In this document: piece by piece, positions 10,673-21,981 of the stretch
Position numbering within the stretch: position 1 is the stretch's first letter
Layout of the letters: the number at the start of each line of letters is the position of its first letter
Assembly (NCBI RefSeq): GCF_027595985.1
Contig: NC_073307.1
Coordinates: forward strand, 49,268,509 to 49,332,508
Direction: 5' to 3'
DNA from: Sorex araneus
Taxonomy: Eukaryota > Chordata > Mammalia > Eulipotyphla > Soricidae
DNA: 64,000 nucleotides
The notes under the pieces: model-generated
Databases searched by the model: none
Told to the model about the DNA's origin: nothing
What the model saw: only the letters and a program-made list of their open reading frames with translations
Position numbers and translations under genes: made by a program

Positions 10673-12237
10673 TGGTTGCCAGCAGGACCAGGAGGGACCT
10701 TTGAGCCAGGTGGCACCGGTTTGGAGCAGGAGGTGGAGTGGCAAACCCCTACCCCCACCTGCTGCCTACTGTACCCCTGCACTTCCCTTCTGGGGCAGCG
10801 GGCAGGAGTCCCCCACGGGACACCCCCTACAATACCCTACTTCAGTGCAAAGTTGGGGTACCTTCCACAATCACCCTGACTGCCCCCCCCCCATCTCTGG
10901 ACTCACTTTATCCGGGTCCCTGGTGCCGTCCAACCTCTGCCAAGCCCCAGAACTCTCATAGGACCCCACAAATAAAGAAGCTCATGCTCCCAACGCTGCC
11001 ATCAGGCACTCCCCATCCTCTGGTGGCCCCATTCAAAGCATTTCACGAGATATGATGCCTTTTGGGCACCCATTCAGACCAGGTCCCCAGCTCTATATTG
11101 GGGGAGTTAGGGGGCACCCCTCAGTCACCAGGGTGCAGACCCTTTCTTTCAGTCCTGGGGAGGTGGGCCAAGGCTGGGGTTGGGGGAACAAAGCCAATAG
11201 CTGACAAGGCTGGATTCTTTGCCTACAAATAACTCTGGCGATGGCCCCTTGCAAATAGGGTGACCCAGAGAGGTGGGGTGCCCTGGCCTGAGTGCCCGGC
11301 CAGGCTGGAGGAAATATTTATACACCAGCGTGGCATTTGCCGCCTTTCCAGCTCTCTTTTGAACTGTTAATCAAGCCCAATCTGGGGGATAATAGGCTGA
11401 TTATTGCCGCAGTGTTTGCATAACAAAGGGGGCCAATGAAGCCGCCAGGCCCCGCGCCAGGGGCGTGAGGCCGGCCCCCAGCGAGGAATGCGCCGCAGCC
11501 CCGGCCCCGACCCGGGAAGCCAGACAATGCCCTCGGCCTCTCGGAGAAAAGCCCAAGCGACCCATAAATTACCCGCAGGCGAAGGGATTAGCTCCGGTTT
11601 CAGAGGCTGTTTGGAGGACGGGGGCTCGGTGGGGAGTGGAGACCCCTTAACTACCCAGCAGCCCCGTGGTCACTCTAGGGTCACCCAACACCCTGTCAAA
11701 TCAGTCTCCTTTTGCTTCTGGGATGCAAAGCAATCCCTAACTGACTCCTGGTTAAAAAACAAAACAAAACAAAACAAAAACAGGACCCAGTTTGAATTCA
11801 GGTCGGGGCTTAGTGGGGGATGATGGGAGTAAGATGAGATGGAATATGGGGGCGCTTAGCTGGTGTGAGCAGGTGTGGGCAGTGACCAGTAGAAAGCAAA
11901 TGTGCGCTGCAAAGCCCGTTTCTCCTGCACCACCAGGGAGTACCAGAAACAGAGCAGATGCCTCAGAGCCTGGGGTCTTCAGGGTGCAGGAGTTCCCCAG
12001 GGATTCCCCCTGCAGCCACCAGGCACCCCTACATTAAGTTCGCTCTGGAGAAGGACACCTGCATGGTCTTCATCTTTCCCACCGGCCCCCATGCCAGTCA
12101 GAGTTAGGGTTGCAGCTGCATCCCTTGGATGGTACCTGGATTTCCGTCAGGGAGTCCCGGCAGGGCCCGCCACCTATTTCAGGAAGTACCATAAGTCACC
12201 CCTGGGAGGGACAAAAGAGCTGAAAAAAGAAATTCCC
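10673..12237 (-). other. RGMA: RGMA intron 2, SINE-free stretch
   Basis: Mostly unique sequence with a candidate conserved element at about 11160-11480 (listed separately) and an A-rich simple stretch at 11755-11780. No exon is supported. Confidence 0.5.
11160..11480. promoter_or_regulatory. Candidate conserved non-coding element in RGMA intron 2
   Basis: Unique and dense in transcription-factor-like motifs: 'aactgttaatcaagccc' (homeodomain-like), 'gataataggctgattattg' (GATA/homeodomain-like), 'cataacaaagggggccaat' (SOX-like AACAAAG with CCAAT). No repeat or ORF explains it. Function is inferred from composition only. Confidence 0.3.
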
Positions 12238-12416
12238 CCTGGGGTTTGAGCGACACTACAGCGGGGAGGGTGTTTGCCTTCCATGAGGTCGACCTGGGTT
12301 CGATCCCCAGCACCCTATGGGTTCCCTGAGTCCCCCCTGCAGGAGTGATCCCTGAGCACAGAGCCAGGAGTAACCCCTGAGCACCACTGGCTGTGGTCTA
12401 AAAACACACAAAAAGA
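12238..12416 (+). repeat. SOR-type SINE
   Basis: 'gtttgagcgacactacagcg', 'gggttcgatccccagcac', 'gcaccactggctgtggtc', tail 'aaaaacacacaaaaag'. Confidence 0.85.
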
Positions 12417-12557
12417 TGAGGGGCTGTATCTCCTCAGGCACCCACATCCCTGCAAACCACCCAGGGCCCACAGCTGTGCGGCCAAGGAGGCGGGAGAGGT
12501 GGGGCCTGCACACTGCCACATCTGACTCCCAGGAAAAAAAAAAAAATTTTAAAAACT

Positions 12558-12697
12558 CAAGGCCTGGCATGCAGCCCATCTGGGTTTGACCCTGGGCGCT
12601 GCATAAGCTCGCCTGAGTGACCTCGGAGCATGGAGCCAGGAGTAAGCCCCGAGCACTGCAGGGTGTGGCCCCAAAACCAAAATAAAGAAATAAAAAT
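12558..12697 (+). repeat. 5'-truncated SOR-type SINE
   Basis: Starts at 'ggcctggcatgcag', continues 'ctgggtttgaccctgg', ends 'gtgtggccccaaaaccaaa' plus A-rich tail. Confidence 0.75.
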
Positions 12698-14272
12698 TCC
12701 AGCATAGAAAATGCCGCCCCCGCCTCCCCAGCTCCAGTCTTCACAGTACAGTGGCCCTGGCAGCAGAGAGCCCAGACACTCCTTTTGACCTGGTGGGGTG
12801 CGGCTCCCACCCAGCCAGCCAGGAAGCCCAAGACCTCCCCCACCCAGTCTTCCCCATGGAGTCTCCTTCCTACTGAATCTAGGAGGGAGGGTGGGGGCTC
12901 CAGTTCAACTGGCCTGGCCTGGTGACTGGGCGCTCCTGCTGAGAGCAGAAACAGAGGGACACCCCCAGCTAGCCCCTTCCTGACCTAATACGAGAAGGCA
13001 AAAGAGGATTCCTCCCCAGGCAAGACCCCCCATCCCAGCCGGCCAGTAGTGCCTGCCCCCACTACCCACAGGGAATTTCGCTTCTCTGGAGACTCCCAAC
13101 CACCCGACGGTGAAGTCTCAGCCCTGCCATCAGCTCTGCGCAGTGCCAGGGTGCCAGGGCCCTGAAACAGGCAGGGGAGGGGCACATTCTCCACTGGGCA
13201 CACCCCTGCCTGTAGACCGGTGGCGGGGGTGGGGGGTGGTGGAGGAGGGTTTGCCAAGTCCACAGCAAAGCAGGGATTTGTGAGGTTGCGGTGTTCCCAG
13301 GGCAAATGGGCCTGTCAGTCAGCGGCCGGAGACCTGAGTGAATAAAGGGGCCGGGGTAGTATCTCCTCCTGACAGGTTCTGGGGAGGGGTCATAGGGAGG
13401 CTCCTTGGGGAACCCCAGGCAGGTTCACCCTCCTGCTTGATAATTTCAGCTCCTCAATGGCTGTGCCCCACCAAGTCCCCCAGCTCTGCAGCCTGTTCCC
13501 CATACCTCCTGGGGACCAGCTGAGCATGTACATAAGCACTGGCCCTGGGGCATTTCTGGGCACCAGGAGCCCAGAAATGGGGTTCTGGAAACTCAGAGCG
13601 CATAGGTAACTCACTGCACAGAGCACACAGGTGTCTACACTGCAGAGCCCCAGCAGAGAGATGCAGGTAACTGTCTACACTGCAGAGCCTGGCACAGAGA
13701 TGCAGGTAACCACCTATACTACAAGTAAGCATATACGCCACAGAGCACGCAGGGAACTGGCTGTCAGACCCAGGCGCAGAGAGTGCTGAGACAGGCTCTC
13801 CGGTGCATGCTGCCCGCCAGCAAAACAGGGCATGATCCCAGGTAGGAAATTCAGGCCCAGGGCTGTGTCCCCAGCAGACCTGCCCATCTGGACTGCGGAG
13901 CCAGCAGCCAAGGGGGACAGACTGGCCTCCATGGAGACAAAAACCTTTGGGTCTTTGGGTTCAGAAAGGATTCTGGGGTGGGTAGAAGGGAGAGAGCTCG
14001 GCAGGCTGAGCACAGGGGCCCCTGAAAGCCACTGTTATGACTTGTCAGCCCCCACCGCCCCCAAACCCTACCCCCCCAAAAAAAAACGGTCCTGGGTATA
14101 GCAAGACCCGAGAGCAGCCCGGGCCCAAGTTTCAGAGACAGCGGCTGCGCTCTGCTGGGAATAGACCGTAGAAAAGGCAGCACAAATGAGTCTTCTCTTC
14201 ATAATCGGAAAAATATTTGAGAAAAATATGGGGATATGGTGGGGGAGAGAGGGAGGAAAAGCCGCAAGTTTA
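12698..14272 (-). other. RGMA: RGMA intron 2, unique stretch
   Basis: Moderately GC-rich and without clear SINEs. It contains a short minisatellite at about 13632-13712. No exon is supported. Confidence 0.5.
13632..13712. repeat. Short minisatellite, about 40-bp unit
   Basis: Two units beginning 'gtctacactgcagagcc' and ending 'agatgcaggtaac' in tandem, with a partial, decayed third unit on the right. Confidence 0.65.
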
Positions 14273-14433
14273 CTTTTTTTTTTCTTCCCCTTTTGGGTCA
14301 CTCTTGGCTCTGCACTCAGGAATTACTCCTGGCAGTGCTCAGGGGACCATATTGGATGCCGGGTATCAAACCTGGGTCAGCCACATACAAGGCATGCAAG
14401 GCAAACGCCCTCCCCGCTTGCTATGGCTCTGTA
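14273..14433 (-). repeat. SOR-type SINE
   Basis: Poly-T left end, 'ttttgggtcactcttggc', 'ggcaaacgccctccccgc', 'tatggctctg'. Confidence 0.85.
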
Positions 14434-14605
14434 GAACAATTCTGCATTTTCTGTGTGTTGAGAAAACACCTGAACCAAAGAAGGAATGCCAGAGAAAGAT
14501 CTGAGGCCCCCCCCCAGCCTCTCCCAGGGTGGTGCAGGTGGGTCTGGGGTGCGCAGCATAGAGGGACACAAAGAGATGAAAAATGGGGCACCTGTAAAAG
14601 AGGCT

Positions 14606-14780
14606 TTGTTTTACTTTGGGGTCACACCCAGCATTGCTCAGCATTTACTCCTGGCTCTGCACTCAAGGATCTTTCTTGGACTCTTGGCGGTGTTTGGGGA
14701 CCCGTACGGGACACCGGGGACTGGACCCCAGTTGGCTGTGTGCAAGGCCGACACCCTCCCCGCTGTACTATTTTTCAGGG
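14606..14780 (-). repeat. SOR-type SINE
   Basis: 'ggggtcacacccagcattg' to 'accctccccgctgtactat'. A diverged copy. Confidence 0.8.
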
Positions 14781-15754
14781 CTCTGAGAACTGGTACTTTA
14801 GAATGAGACAGAACTCTGAAACCTAAGAAGGAAGGAAGGAGGTGGAGCCAGGGCCCCGGAGGCTCCAGGGACCAGTGTTCAGGTCTGTGGGGGGCAGAGG
14901 GGGGACGACGGTGCGGGGGGGGGAACGACGACACACAGCTCAGCTGCAGGTGAAGGGTGGGAATCGAGTACTGGAAACCAGAGGTCTTTCGGGGTGCTCA
15001 AGGGCACCCACAAGGTTTTTGAGCTGGATCCTGGAGCAATTCAGTGGCAGAACTGAGAAGCAGGTGGGGCGAGGCCCCGGGGTCTCCTCCTCCTTGCAGC
15101 AAGATGACCCCCCCACCCCCAAGACTGTGCAGGACCCTTCCCAATAATGGCACTGCATGAGGCCACCAGATTGGGGGTCCCCAGCTCACAGACCAGGGAC
15201 CAATCCAGGGAGCAGGAGCCTGCAGGGGGCACGTGAGGACACGGGCCTTGGCATCTCTCCGTGGCTGTGCTTGGGATGGGCTGGCCGCGCCAGGCGCTGT
15301 GCCCCACACGTGGGCAGGTTGGTGTAGCCAAGCAGTAAGCCTGGCACGGACCCACTGCACCCCAGCAGAAATACCACAGCCAAGTTGGGGGCTCCTGCAT
15401 ATCAACAAGGAAGGTTTACAGGGACAGCTGCGTGCCCCCCACCATGGCCATGGAGGCCCTGGAACCCCCTCTTCCCACATCTCCCTGAGCTCCGATAAAT
15501 GCAACCAGCTCCCTCTTCTCTTGGGTGTGTCTTTATGAGGCCCAGGGGGTCCATGGGGGCATCTTGGTCAGTGAGGACCCGAGGTGTGCTGTGTAGCTGG
15601 GCCCTGGGTCACCCCTGCAGTGCTTGGGGGCCACTAGGGCTGTACTCAGTGATGCTAGAGGAACCATGTGGTGGCAGAGGTGGGACCCAGGTGAGGCATG
15701 TGCTAAGCAGACATGCCAGGAACCTCCCAGCCCCCTCCACCTCCCCCCTCCCCC
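14781..15754 (-). other. RGMA: RGMA intron 2, unique stretch
   Basis: GC-rich. A very degraded minus-strand SINE may lie at about 15590-15730 ('gcttgggggccactaggg', 'gtactcagtgatgctag'). Nothing else is recognised. Confidence 0.45.
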
Positions 15755-16095
15755 TTTTTAATTTTGGGGCCATACCCAGTAATACTCAGGGGTCACTCCT
15801 GGCAGGGACTGGAGGACCCAACGGATGCCACGGATAAAAATCAGGGTCAGGGGCTGGAGCAATAGCACAGCGGGTAGGGTGTTTGCCTTGCATGTGGCCG
15901 ACCCGGGTTCGGTTCCCAACATACCATATGGTCCCCTGAGCACCGCCAGGGGTGATTCCTGAGTGCAGAGCCAGGAATGACCCCTGTGCATCGCTGGGTG
16001 TGGCCCAAAAAGCAAAAAAAAAAACCAAAAAACAAAATCAGGGTCAGCCTGAGCAAAGCAAATGCCCTCCCTGCTGTGCTACCACTCTGATCCCA
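15755..16095 (-). repeat. Older SOR-type SINE split by a younger SINE
   Basis: The left half is 15755-15850 ('ggggccatacccagtaatac') and the right half 16034-16095 ('aaatgccctccctgctgtgc'). The plus-strand SINE 15851-16033 interrupts it. Confidence 0.9.
15851..16033 (+). repeat. Young SOR-type SINE nested in another SINE
   Basis: Close to family consensus: 'gggctggagcaatagcacag', 'gacccgggttcggttccc', tail 'gtggcccaaaaagcaaaaa'. Perfect 14-bp target duplication 'aaaatcagggtcag' at 15837-15850 and 16034-16047. Confidence 0.95.
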
Positions 16096-16367
16096 ACTGC
16101 CCCTTTATACACCATCCACCTGCAGACCTTCTCCTCACTCCTCCAGAGCCAAGAGTCCCCCTGATGGTCCCCTTGGGGTGGCCCACCAGGTTTGGGCGGG
16201 TGATCTCTGCAGCCCTGACTCTGGCCACAGAGCTTCCTTTCATTCTCCAGTCTGGGAGAGTCCTGCTGGGGGGGAGAGGGTGGGGAGGACAGTGAGGGTG
16301 ACAGGCCAATAGCCCCAGTGCCTCCCTGTCAGAAGCAGGAGCAAAACTGTACTACCTCTATTTATTG

Positions 16368-16530
16368 ATTTCATTTTTTTGGGGGGGGGGCAAACCTGGC
16401 GATGCTCAGGCTCAGGAATCACTCCACTCCTGGTGGTATTCAGGGGGACCATCTGGAGTTCCCGGGGATTGAACCTGAATCAGTCACATACAAGGTGGCC
16501 TTCCCCGCTGTCCCATCTCCCCAGGCCCAG
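16368..16530 (-). repeat. SOR-type SINE
   Basis: 'aacctggcgatgctcagg', 'ggggattgaacctgaatc', 'ccatctccccaggccc'; poly-G/T left end. Confidence 0.75.
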
Positions 16531-16740
16531 GACTCTGATTTCTGAATCAGCTGTAGATCAGTTGGTGAATTTCTTTTTGTTGCCTTGGTCACTGCAATCT
16601 CAAACTGCTTGATAAAGAAAATTAGCCTGTATCTGCCCAAGGTGAAGGTCACCTCCCACTGCCCACCCACCCACCCACCCAGAGTCCAATTCTGGACCAC
16701 TTTCTCATACAAGGGGAACAGTGGCAGCTTTAAATAGTGG

Positions 16741-16924
16741 GGGGCTGGGGACTGGAGTGATAGCACAGCGGGTAGGGTGTTTGCCTTGCACGTGGTCGAC
16801 CCGGGATTGATTCCCAGCATCCCATATGGTCCCCCGAGCACCGCCAGGAGTAATTCCTGAGTGCAGAGCCAGGAGTAACCCCATGCCTCCCTGGGTGTGA
16901 TCCAAAATGCAAAAAAAAAAAAAG
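16741..16924 (+). repeat. SOR-type SINE
   Basis: 'actggagtgatagcacagcg', 'gacccgggattgattccc', tail 'gtgatccaaaatgcaaaaa'. Near consensus. Confidence 0.9.
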
Positions 16925-18016
16925 GGGGGGGGGAGATGGGGAAGGAAAGATAGCTCAAGGGTCGGGCAAGTGAGAAGAGAGGCCCTGAGTTTGATTCCTA
17001 AGACCACCTGCGACCAAGGCCCGTCACCCACCACCCAGCCAGCAAGACAAAACTGGGCCTGTGCACGGAACATCCAGCCCAGAATGCTGACCCCGGGGCC
17101 CACTGAGCACTGCTTGGAAGCCCCCATCCTCTCAGGCAATAGGGCAGGCATGCCTTTTTGTGGGGGGAGGGAAAGCACCCCCTTCAAACTCTGCCTGAAC
17201 ACAGGTATTTTTTTTGCCCCAAGTTTCTAGAGCACACAACTTTTGAGCCCCCCAACCAAGGGTGCGTTGTTCTGGGGGAGCTAAGGGGCTCAGATTTCAG
17301 TAAGGTGGGCACTTTAGACCAAACGGAGTGCTCTAAGCCTGGACCGAGAAGAAACTTGAGCCCGGATGCATAGCAGTGCCCAGAGAGCTCTCTGCCCTAT
17401 CTGCCAGGTTCCCTTACACGTCTGAAAGCCAAAAAAGAAACAGGATTCTCACAAACAGAAACTCAGCGATGGAATTCGGGCGGCACGCTCTGCTAACGCT
17501 CTCCCTGGGCCAGGCTGGGCTCGGCAAAGTATTTGAAGAACCAGAAATGAATGGCGAAGTGGCCAGACAGCTGTTCTATCCAGCTCCCTCCTGCCAGGGA
17601 GGCCGTCAACCCCGCCTTCCCCTCCTCCAAATCTCCCCCCTTGCAGCCAGGAGGGGCTGCTGGCAAGGGGGGGAGCTAAGCCCCCCTTCTCAATTTCAGT
17701 TGGGAGCTGAGCTCATATCCCCCCCCAACCCCCACCCCATGGCAGCCAAGGGACAAAAGCCATTTATCAGCCTATCTGATAAAGCTTCCATTGGGCTGGA
17801 TCTTTATCTGGGCCCCTGGGCTGAACCCAGATGCACTAGAACCAGCAACTAGCTCTCAGGCATTGCTTGGGAGAGAGAGAGAAAAGTGAGAGTCCATGTC
17901 TATTGCATTTTATTTTTAAGTTCTTTGGAGAGAATGGAAGCTTCCTCTTTTATTTATTTATTCCCAGCCAGACCCTTCAGTAAGTGTGAACACTGCCTTT
18001 TAAAAGGAGGGTGTGT
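16925..18016 (-). other. RGMA: RGMA intron 2, unique stretch
   Basis: A degraded SINE fragment may lie at 16940-17030 ('gggaaggaaagatagctcaa'). The remainder is unique, with an AT-richer end near 17.9 kb. No exon is supported. Confidence 0.45.
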
Positions 18017-18216
18017 GGGCTGGAGTGATAGGACAGCGGGGAGGGCCCTTGCCTTGCACACAGTCAACCCAGGTTCGATCGGCTTCGGGTTCCCCGAGTA
18101 CCACCAGGACTAATTCCTGAGTGCAGAGCAAGGAGAAAGCCCTGAGCATCGTCTAGTGTGGGTCCCAAACTAAATACATAAATAAAATTGAAAAAAAAAA
18201 AGAAAGAAAGAAAAGG
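18017..18216 (+). repeat. SOR-type SINE with (AAAG)n tail
   Basis: 'gggctggagtgataggacag', 'aggttcgatcggcttcgg', 'gtgtgggtcccaaac', then 'aaagaaagaaagaaaag'. Confidence 0.85.
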
Positions 18217-18254
18217 AGGGTGTGTGTGTATTTGTGTGTGTGTGGAGGGGGGGC

Positions 18255-18420
18255 AGGCCTGGGAGATAGTTCAAAGGTCTGGAGCACACACATGTGGGAG
18301 CACCCCCACGCCCCCAAAGAGATCTCTGGAACTGCACGGTCTCCAGTATCCCTGGTAGGATACTGCCTGACCTCCGCCCAAAGCTGGGAGTAGCTCCCAA
18401 ACAAAAATATGAAACCAAGT
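18255..18420 (+). repeat. Degenerate old SINE
   Basis: 'cctgggagatagttcaaagg' and 'gctgggagtagctcccaaac' keep SOR-like order at low similarity. Confidence 0.35.
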
Positions 18421-19319
18421 TGAATAAAATACTGGTGCCTGTAACCCCCCAGCTGTCTCACCCCTCTTCCTTCTCCAGCTCTTCCCTCGCTCGCTCGCCC
18501 CAGAGGTACACAGCTCTAGGGCCCCACAAGAGGGCTGGGAGACCTAGTAAACGGATCCCCGTTTCTGATCACTGTCTGAAGGTTTCACCAGCCCGGAGCG
18601 CGGGTCTGCAGCCAGGCAGGGCCCACGGCCTGCGTCTGCCAGTTCTTAAAACCCAGTTGGCGGAGAAGCAAAACAAAACAGCCCCATCCCGCTCCAACTC
18701 AAGCCCTTTCTTGCAAAACCGGGTTGCAGAAGGGGAGCCTTGGCTCCCCCGCCAAGTTTTGCCAAGAGGCAACCTCCAAGTGCTTGCTAGCATACAATGA
18801 AAAGCCCCTAGGTCCCGCCTGAAGACAGAACACACCCCCCCACACCCACAACCTCCCCCACCTTGGTCGGAGATTTTGGGTTTATTTGTATTTTTTTTTT
18901 TGCAAGAAAAATAACAGGGTGGGGGGGGATATAAAGGGTTTAATGGGCCTTAACCAAGCGGCAAGGCGCATATGGCACCAAAAAAAAAAAAAAACTGAAA
19001 TGAAGTTGTAGGAAACTTTAGAAAGAGAGAGAGTCTGGGATTTAAGTTTCGTGCTTTGCTCCCCCCCTTCCCCTCCCCACCGAAGGGGGAGAAAAAAAAA
19101 AGCGCAGAAACTGGAGCGTTTAGGCTGGAACAAATGCGGCTCTGTGAGCCTTGCTCCCTTCCCCCAACGAAAACAAGAGGTCCGGCTCCGAGGAATTTGA
19201 AAGCTGCGATCTGCCAAAAAACATTGTGAAGAATACGGGGGATTCATTGGAAACAGATGGACTTTTTCAGCCTTAATTCTCACATTCTCTCCCTCTCTGA
19301 CACCAGAAAAACAAACAGG
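18421..19319 (-). other. RGMA: Unique flank of the exon 2 CpG island
   Basis: SINE-free. It contains several A/T homopolymers (18889-18910, 18979-18994) amid unique sequence and may be partly conserved. No ORF of recognisable family. Confidence 0.4.
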
Positions 19320-19411
19320 GGGCGACGCGGAATGCGGGCCAGCAGAAATCGGGGCTCCCGGGCCCCCGCGAGGGCCAGCGCCGTGGGGGTTGGGATTGTG
19401 AACCCGGGTCC

Positions 19412-19493
19412 CGGAGGAGGAGGAGGAGGAGGAGGAGGAGGAGGGGGAGGGGGAGGAGGAGGGGGAGGGAGAGGAGGAAAGGGGAGGAGGAGG
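19412..19493. repeat. (GGA)n tract
   Basis: Purine-rich repeat of GGA with GGGGGA interruptions beside RGMA exon 2. It is G-quadruplex-prone on the plus strand. Confidence 0.9.
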
Positions 19494-19731
19494 GCGCTCG
19501 GGGGGCTTGACTGGGACCTCCGGGGCTCCACCCCCGGGCACCCGGCAGGTTTGCAAACTGGAGGGGCTGCCGCACACAGAGCCCCGGGACGTCCCAGTAC
19601 GGGACCCCCCCCCCCCCCAATCCCTTCCCCTTGTCGCCCCCCGGGTCGCCACGGGAATCCAGCGCCTCGGCAGCGCAGACAAAGGCCCGTGGGAGGGGTG
19701 CGGGGTCGGGGCGCCCCGGGCCGAGGCTTAC

Positions 19732-19847
19732 CTGGCGGGAAGCTGCAGACGAGGAAGGCGAGGAGCGGAGCGATTCCCAGGGCTGCACGCGCGACCCCTC
19801 TCCCCATGCCCATCCATCCAGCGCGGCCAGTTCCCAGCAGCCTCGCC
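19732..19847 (-). CDS. RGMA: RGMA coding exon 2 (signal peptide)
   Basis: Encodes residues 5-43 plus the first base of codon 44. The acceptor is 'cgtcttgcag' (19848-19857) and the donor CCAG|GTAAGC (GT at 19731-19730). The first base completes Arg5 from exon 1. The peptide runs [17 protein letters not shown] into a hydrophobic core (about 27-41, [15 protein letters not shown]), the secretory signal peptide. Methionines 17 and 19 are in frame and could start a shorter isoform from the local CpG island, since the hydrophobic core lies after them. Alignment to human RGMA as I remember it is collinear, about one residue shorter at the exon 2/3 junction. Confidence 0.93.
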
Positions 19848-20650
19848 CTGCAAGACGGCGGGAGAGAAGCGGCGGCTCATCAACGCCGCGGCCGGCCCGG
19901 CGCAGCCTCGCTCGGCGGAGCCGCCAGGCTCGGTCCACGGCGGCCCGGGCGCCCCGCGCGGCCCTCCCCGCGCGCACCCCGGCTCCCTCCAATGCCGGCG
20001 CGCCCCGCCCCCGGCGCTCGGGTTTCAGCGGGGCCCGCGGTGGGGGGGCTGGAGGAACTGGGCGGGGAGCTGGGAGGCGGCGTCGGAGGGGGACCCCGGG
20101 AACCCCAGGGCGCGCCCTCGAGGGGGCCCCCCTCGATCCCCGCCCGCCGAGAGCGTCGGGGGCTGCAGCGCCACCCACCCCCCGCCCCACAGATATCGGA
20201 ACCCAAGTGGAAAACGGAGCCTGGACCCACCCCCCACCCCCTGCTCCCCTTTCCAACCAGACGCGGCCCCGCCGCCGCCACCCACACCCCACGGCGCAAT
20301 TTTCTCGCCCGGGCGCGCGAGGCTGCAAAATCCTCCTCCGAGTGGCCTCTGGGGGGGGGGGGGTGCGCCGCCACCAGCGCATCTGGCAGGGGGAGGGGCG
20401 GGGGCTTCCCGCAGCCCCCCAAGTACCTCACTTGGGCGGACTTCGGAGAGGACGAAAGAGGAGGGAGGGCCACCCCCTTCTCCACCCCCTGAGGTTGGGG
20501 ACCTCTCCGGCGCTGCGCCGGGTGGGGGTACACGGGGGCCTGCCAGGCTGGTCCAGGATGGGGGGCCCTCCGTCGCCCCCCCACCCTCCGCCCGTGGATT
20601 CCTTTGGGGGGGGGCGGGGAACGGCTCTTCCCGCCGGGTCCTCCAGCGTT

Positions 20651-21189
20651 TCCCTGGGCCTTGCTTGCTTGCTCTTTCCTGGAATATGTGAGACTGGTAA
20701 CGGTCCCCTCCCCCGTAGCCCCCCATCCACCCCCACCCCATCTTTCCCGGTCTGGGGACTGAAACTCAGAATCGACAACAACTAGTGTTTGGAGTCAAAC
20801 CCAGCCGGCCCCCTCTCCAAGCCTGCTCCTCCAGCTCTGGAAAACAGAGTTTGTCTCCAACCGGGCTGTTTCCTAGCACGCCCAGTCTTCACTGGGGCCC
20901 ACACAGGCTGCTGCTCAGAATTCAGCACCTCCCCCTACCCCCACCAGGAGGGGCGTGTCCCCCGTCCCCCAGGAGCCTGCTTGAGGTGGTGGGGAGGGGG
21001 CCTCCAGCCCTAGCTGCTGTGAAGTCATGTAAACCGGCACCAAGGCACCACTGCAGTTTTCAGCCTGGTTCTAGGATCCATGCTGGCCGGGCCTGTTCCT
21101 CCTGGCAAGAGCTGGCCAGGACAAACCTTGAGGGGATACTACAAGAGAGGTGGAGCTCCGTAGGCAGCAGGCCTTCACAGGTGGCGGAT
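20651..21189 (-). other. RGMA: RGMA intron 1, unique stretch
   Basis: GC-rich shoulder of the CpG island grading into ordinary intron. No repeat or exon is recognised. Confidence 0.5.
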
Positions 21190-21198
21190 ACCCACCAT

Positions 21199-21430
21199 CA
21201 CTGTATCACTGTAGTCCCCGTTGCTCATCGATTTGCTCCAGCGGGCACCAGTAACATCTCCATTGAGAAACTTGTTACTGTTTTTGGCATATCGAATACG
21301 CCACGGGGAGCTTACCAGGCTCTGCCGTGCGGGCGGGATACTCTCGGTAGCTTGCTGGGCTCTCCGAGAGGGGCGGAGGAATTGAACCCGGGTCGGCCGT
21401 GTGCAAGGCAAAGACCCTACCTGCTGTGCC
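21199..21430 (-). repeat. Chimeric SINE: tRNA head plus RTE-type 3' end
   Basis: Minus-strand copy of the family at 4628. The tail on the plus strand reads 'cactgtatcactgtag', then 'caccagtaacatctccattg', 'ggcatatcgaatacgcc', and the tRNA head with 'gaacccgggtcgg'. 9-bp target duplication 'acccaccat' at 21190-21198 and 21431-21439. Confidence 0.88.
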
Positions 21431-21595
21431 ACCCACCATATTTCCCTCAAATAGTTAAGTCTTGGTCCAACAGACCAATACTTGCAAATTCAGCTGGACG
21501 TCAGCACCCCTGTGTAAAACGGTGCATCTTTCTACCAGGGAACACTTTCCTTTCCTGAAACTGGCGTCTCTGGGCCCTGGAAGATGGCTGGAAAC

Positions 21596-21745
21596 GGAGC
21601 ATATGCTTTGCATGTGGGAGCCCCGAGTTTGGGCCCAAATACTGCATGGTTCCCTCACCCTCACCCCACACTCACTGTATAGGTAGGATCCTGTGAACAC
21701 CACTGGGTGTGACCCCCAACAAAAACCAAAATAAAAAGTTTAAAA
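21596..21745 (+). repeat. Old degenerate SINE
   Basis: 'gagcatatgctttgcatg', then 'caccactgggtgtgaccccc' and an A-rich tail. Related to the remnant at 10.3 kb. Confidence 0.45.
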
Positions 21746-21809
21746 GGGGGGGCATCCAAATGGCCTAACACCCAAGGCCAGACTGGTCTGTCCTGGGGTC
21801 ACGGAGATT

Positions 21810-21981
21810 TTTGTTTTTAGTTTGGGGGCCATACCCAGCCATGTTCAGGGCTTTCTCTTGGTTCTCAGGATTCACTCCTGGCTTGGCTTAGGGGACCCTA
21901 GGGCCCTATGGGGTGCCAGGGATTGATGCTGGGTCTGCTGTGTGCAGGTACTCTAGCCACTGCACTATCTCTTTGGCCCTC
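21810..21981 (-). repeat. SOR-type SINE
   Basis: 'tttgggggccatacccagcc' to 'actgcactatctctttggcc'. Confidence 0.8.

Larger units (their letters stand above)
19320..20650. promoter_or_regulatory. RGMA: CpG island around RGMA exon 2
   Basis: Very GC- and CpG-rich for 1.3 kb, spanning RGMA exon 2 and the (GGA)n tract. Such an island at an internal exon suggests a second RGMA promoter, with translation from an in-frame Met in exon 2 (residue 17 or 19). Long overlapping open frames on both strands are composition artefacts. The promoter role is inference. Confidence 0.6.

Noticed and set aside
19257..20785. Frames of up to 411 codons in the exon 2 CpG island
   Set aside because: Stop codons are rare because of GC content; frames overlap on both strands and only the RGMA exon 2 frame shows splice sites and family similarity.
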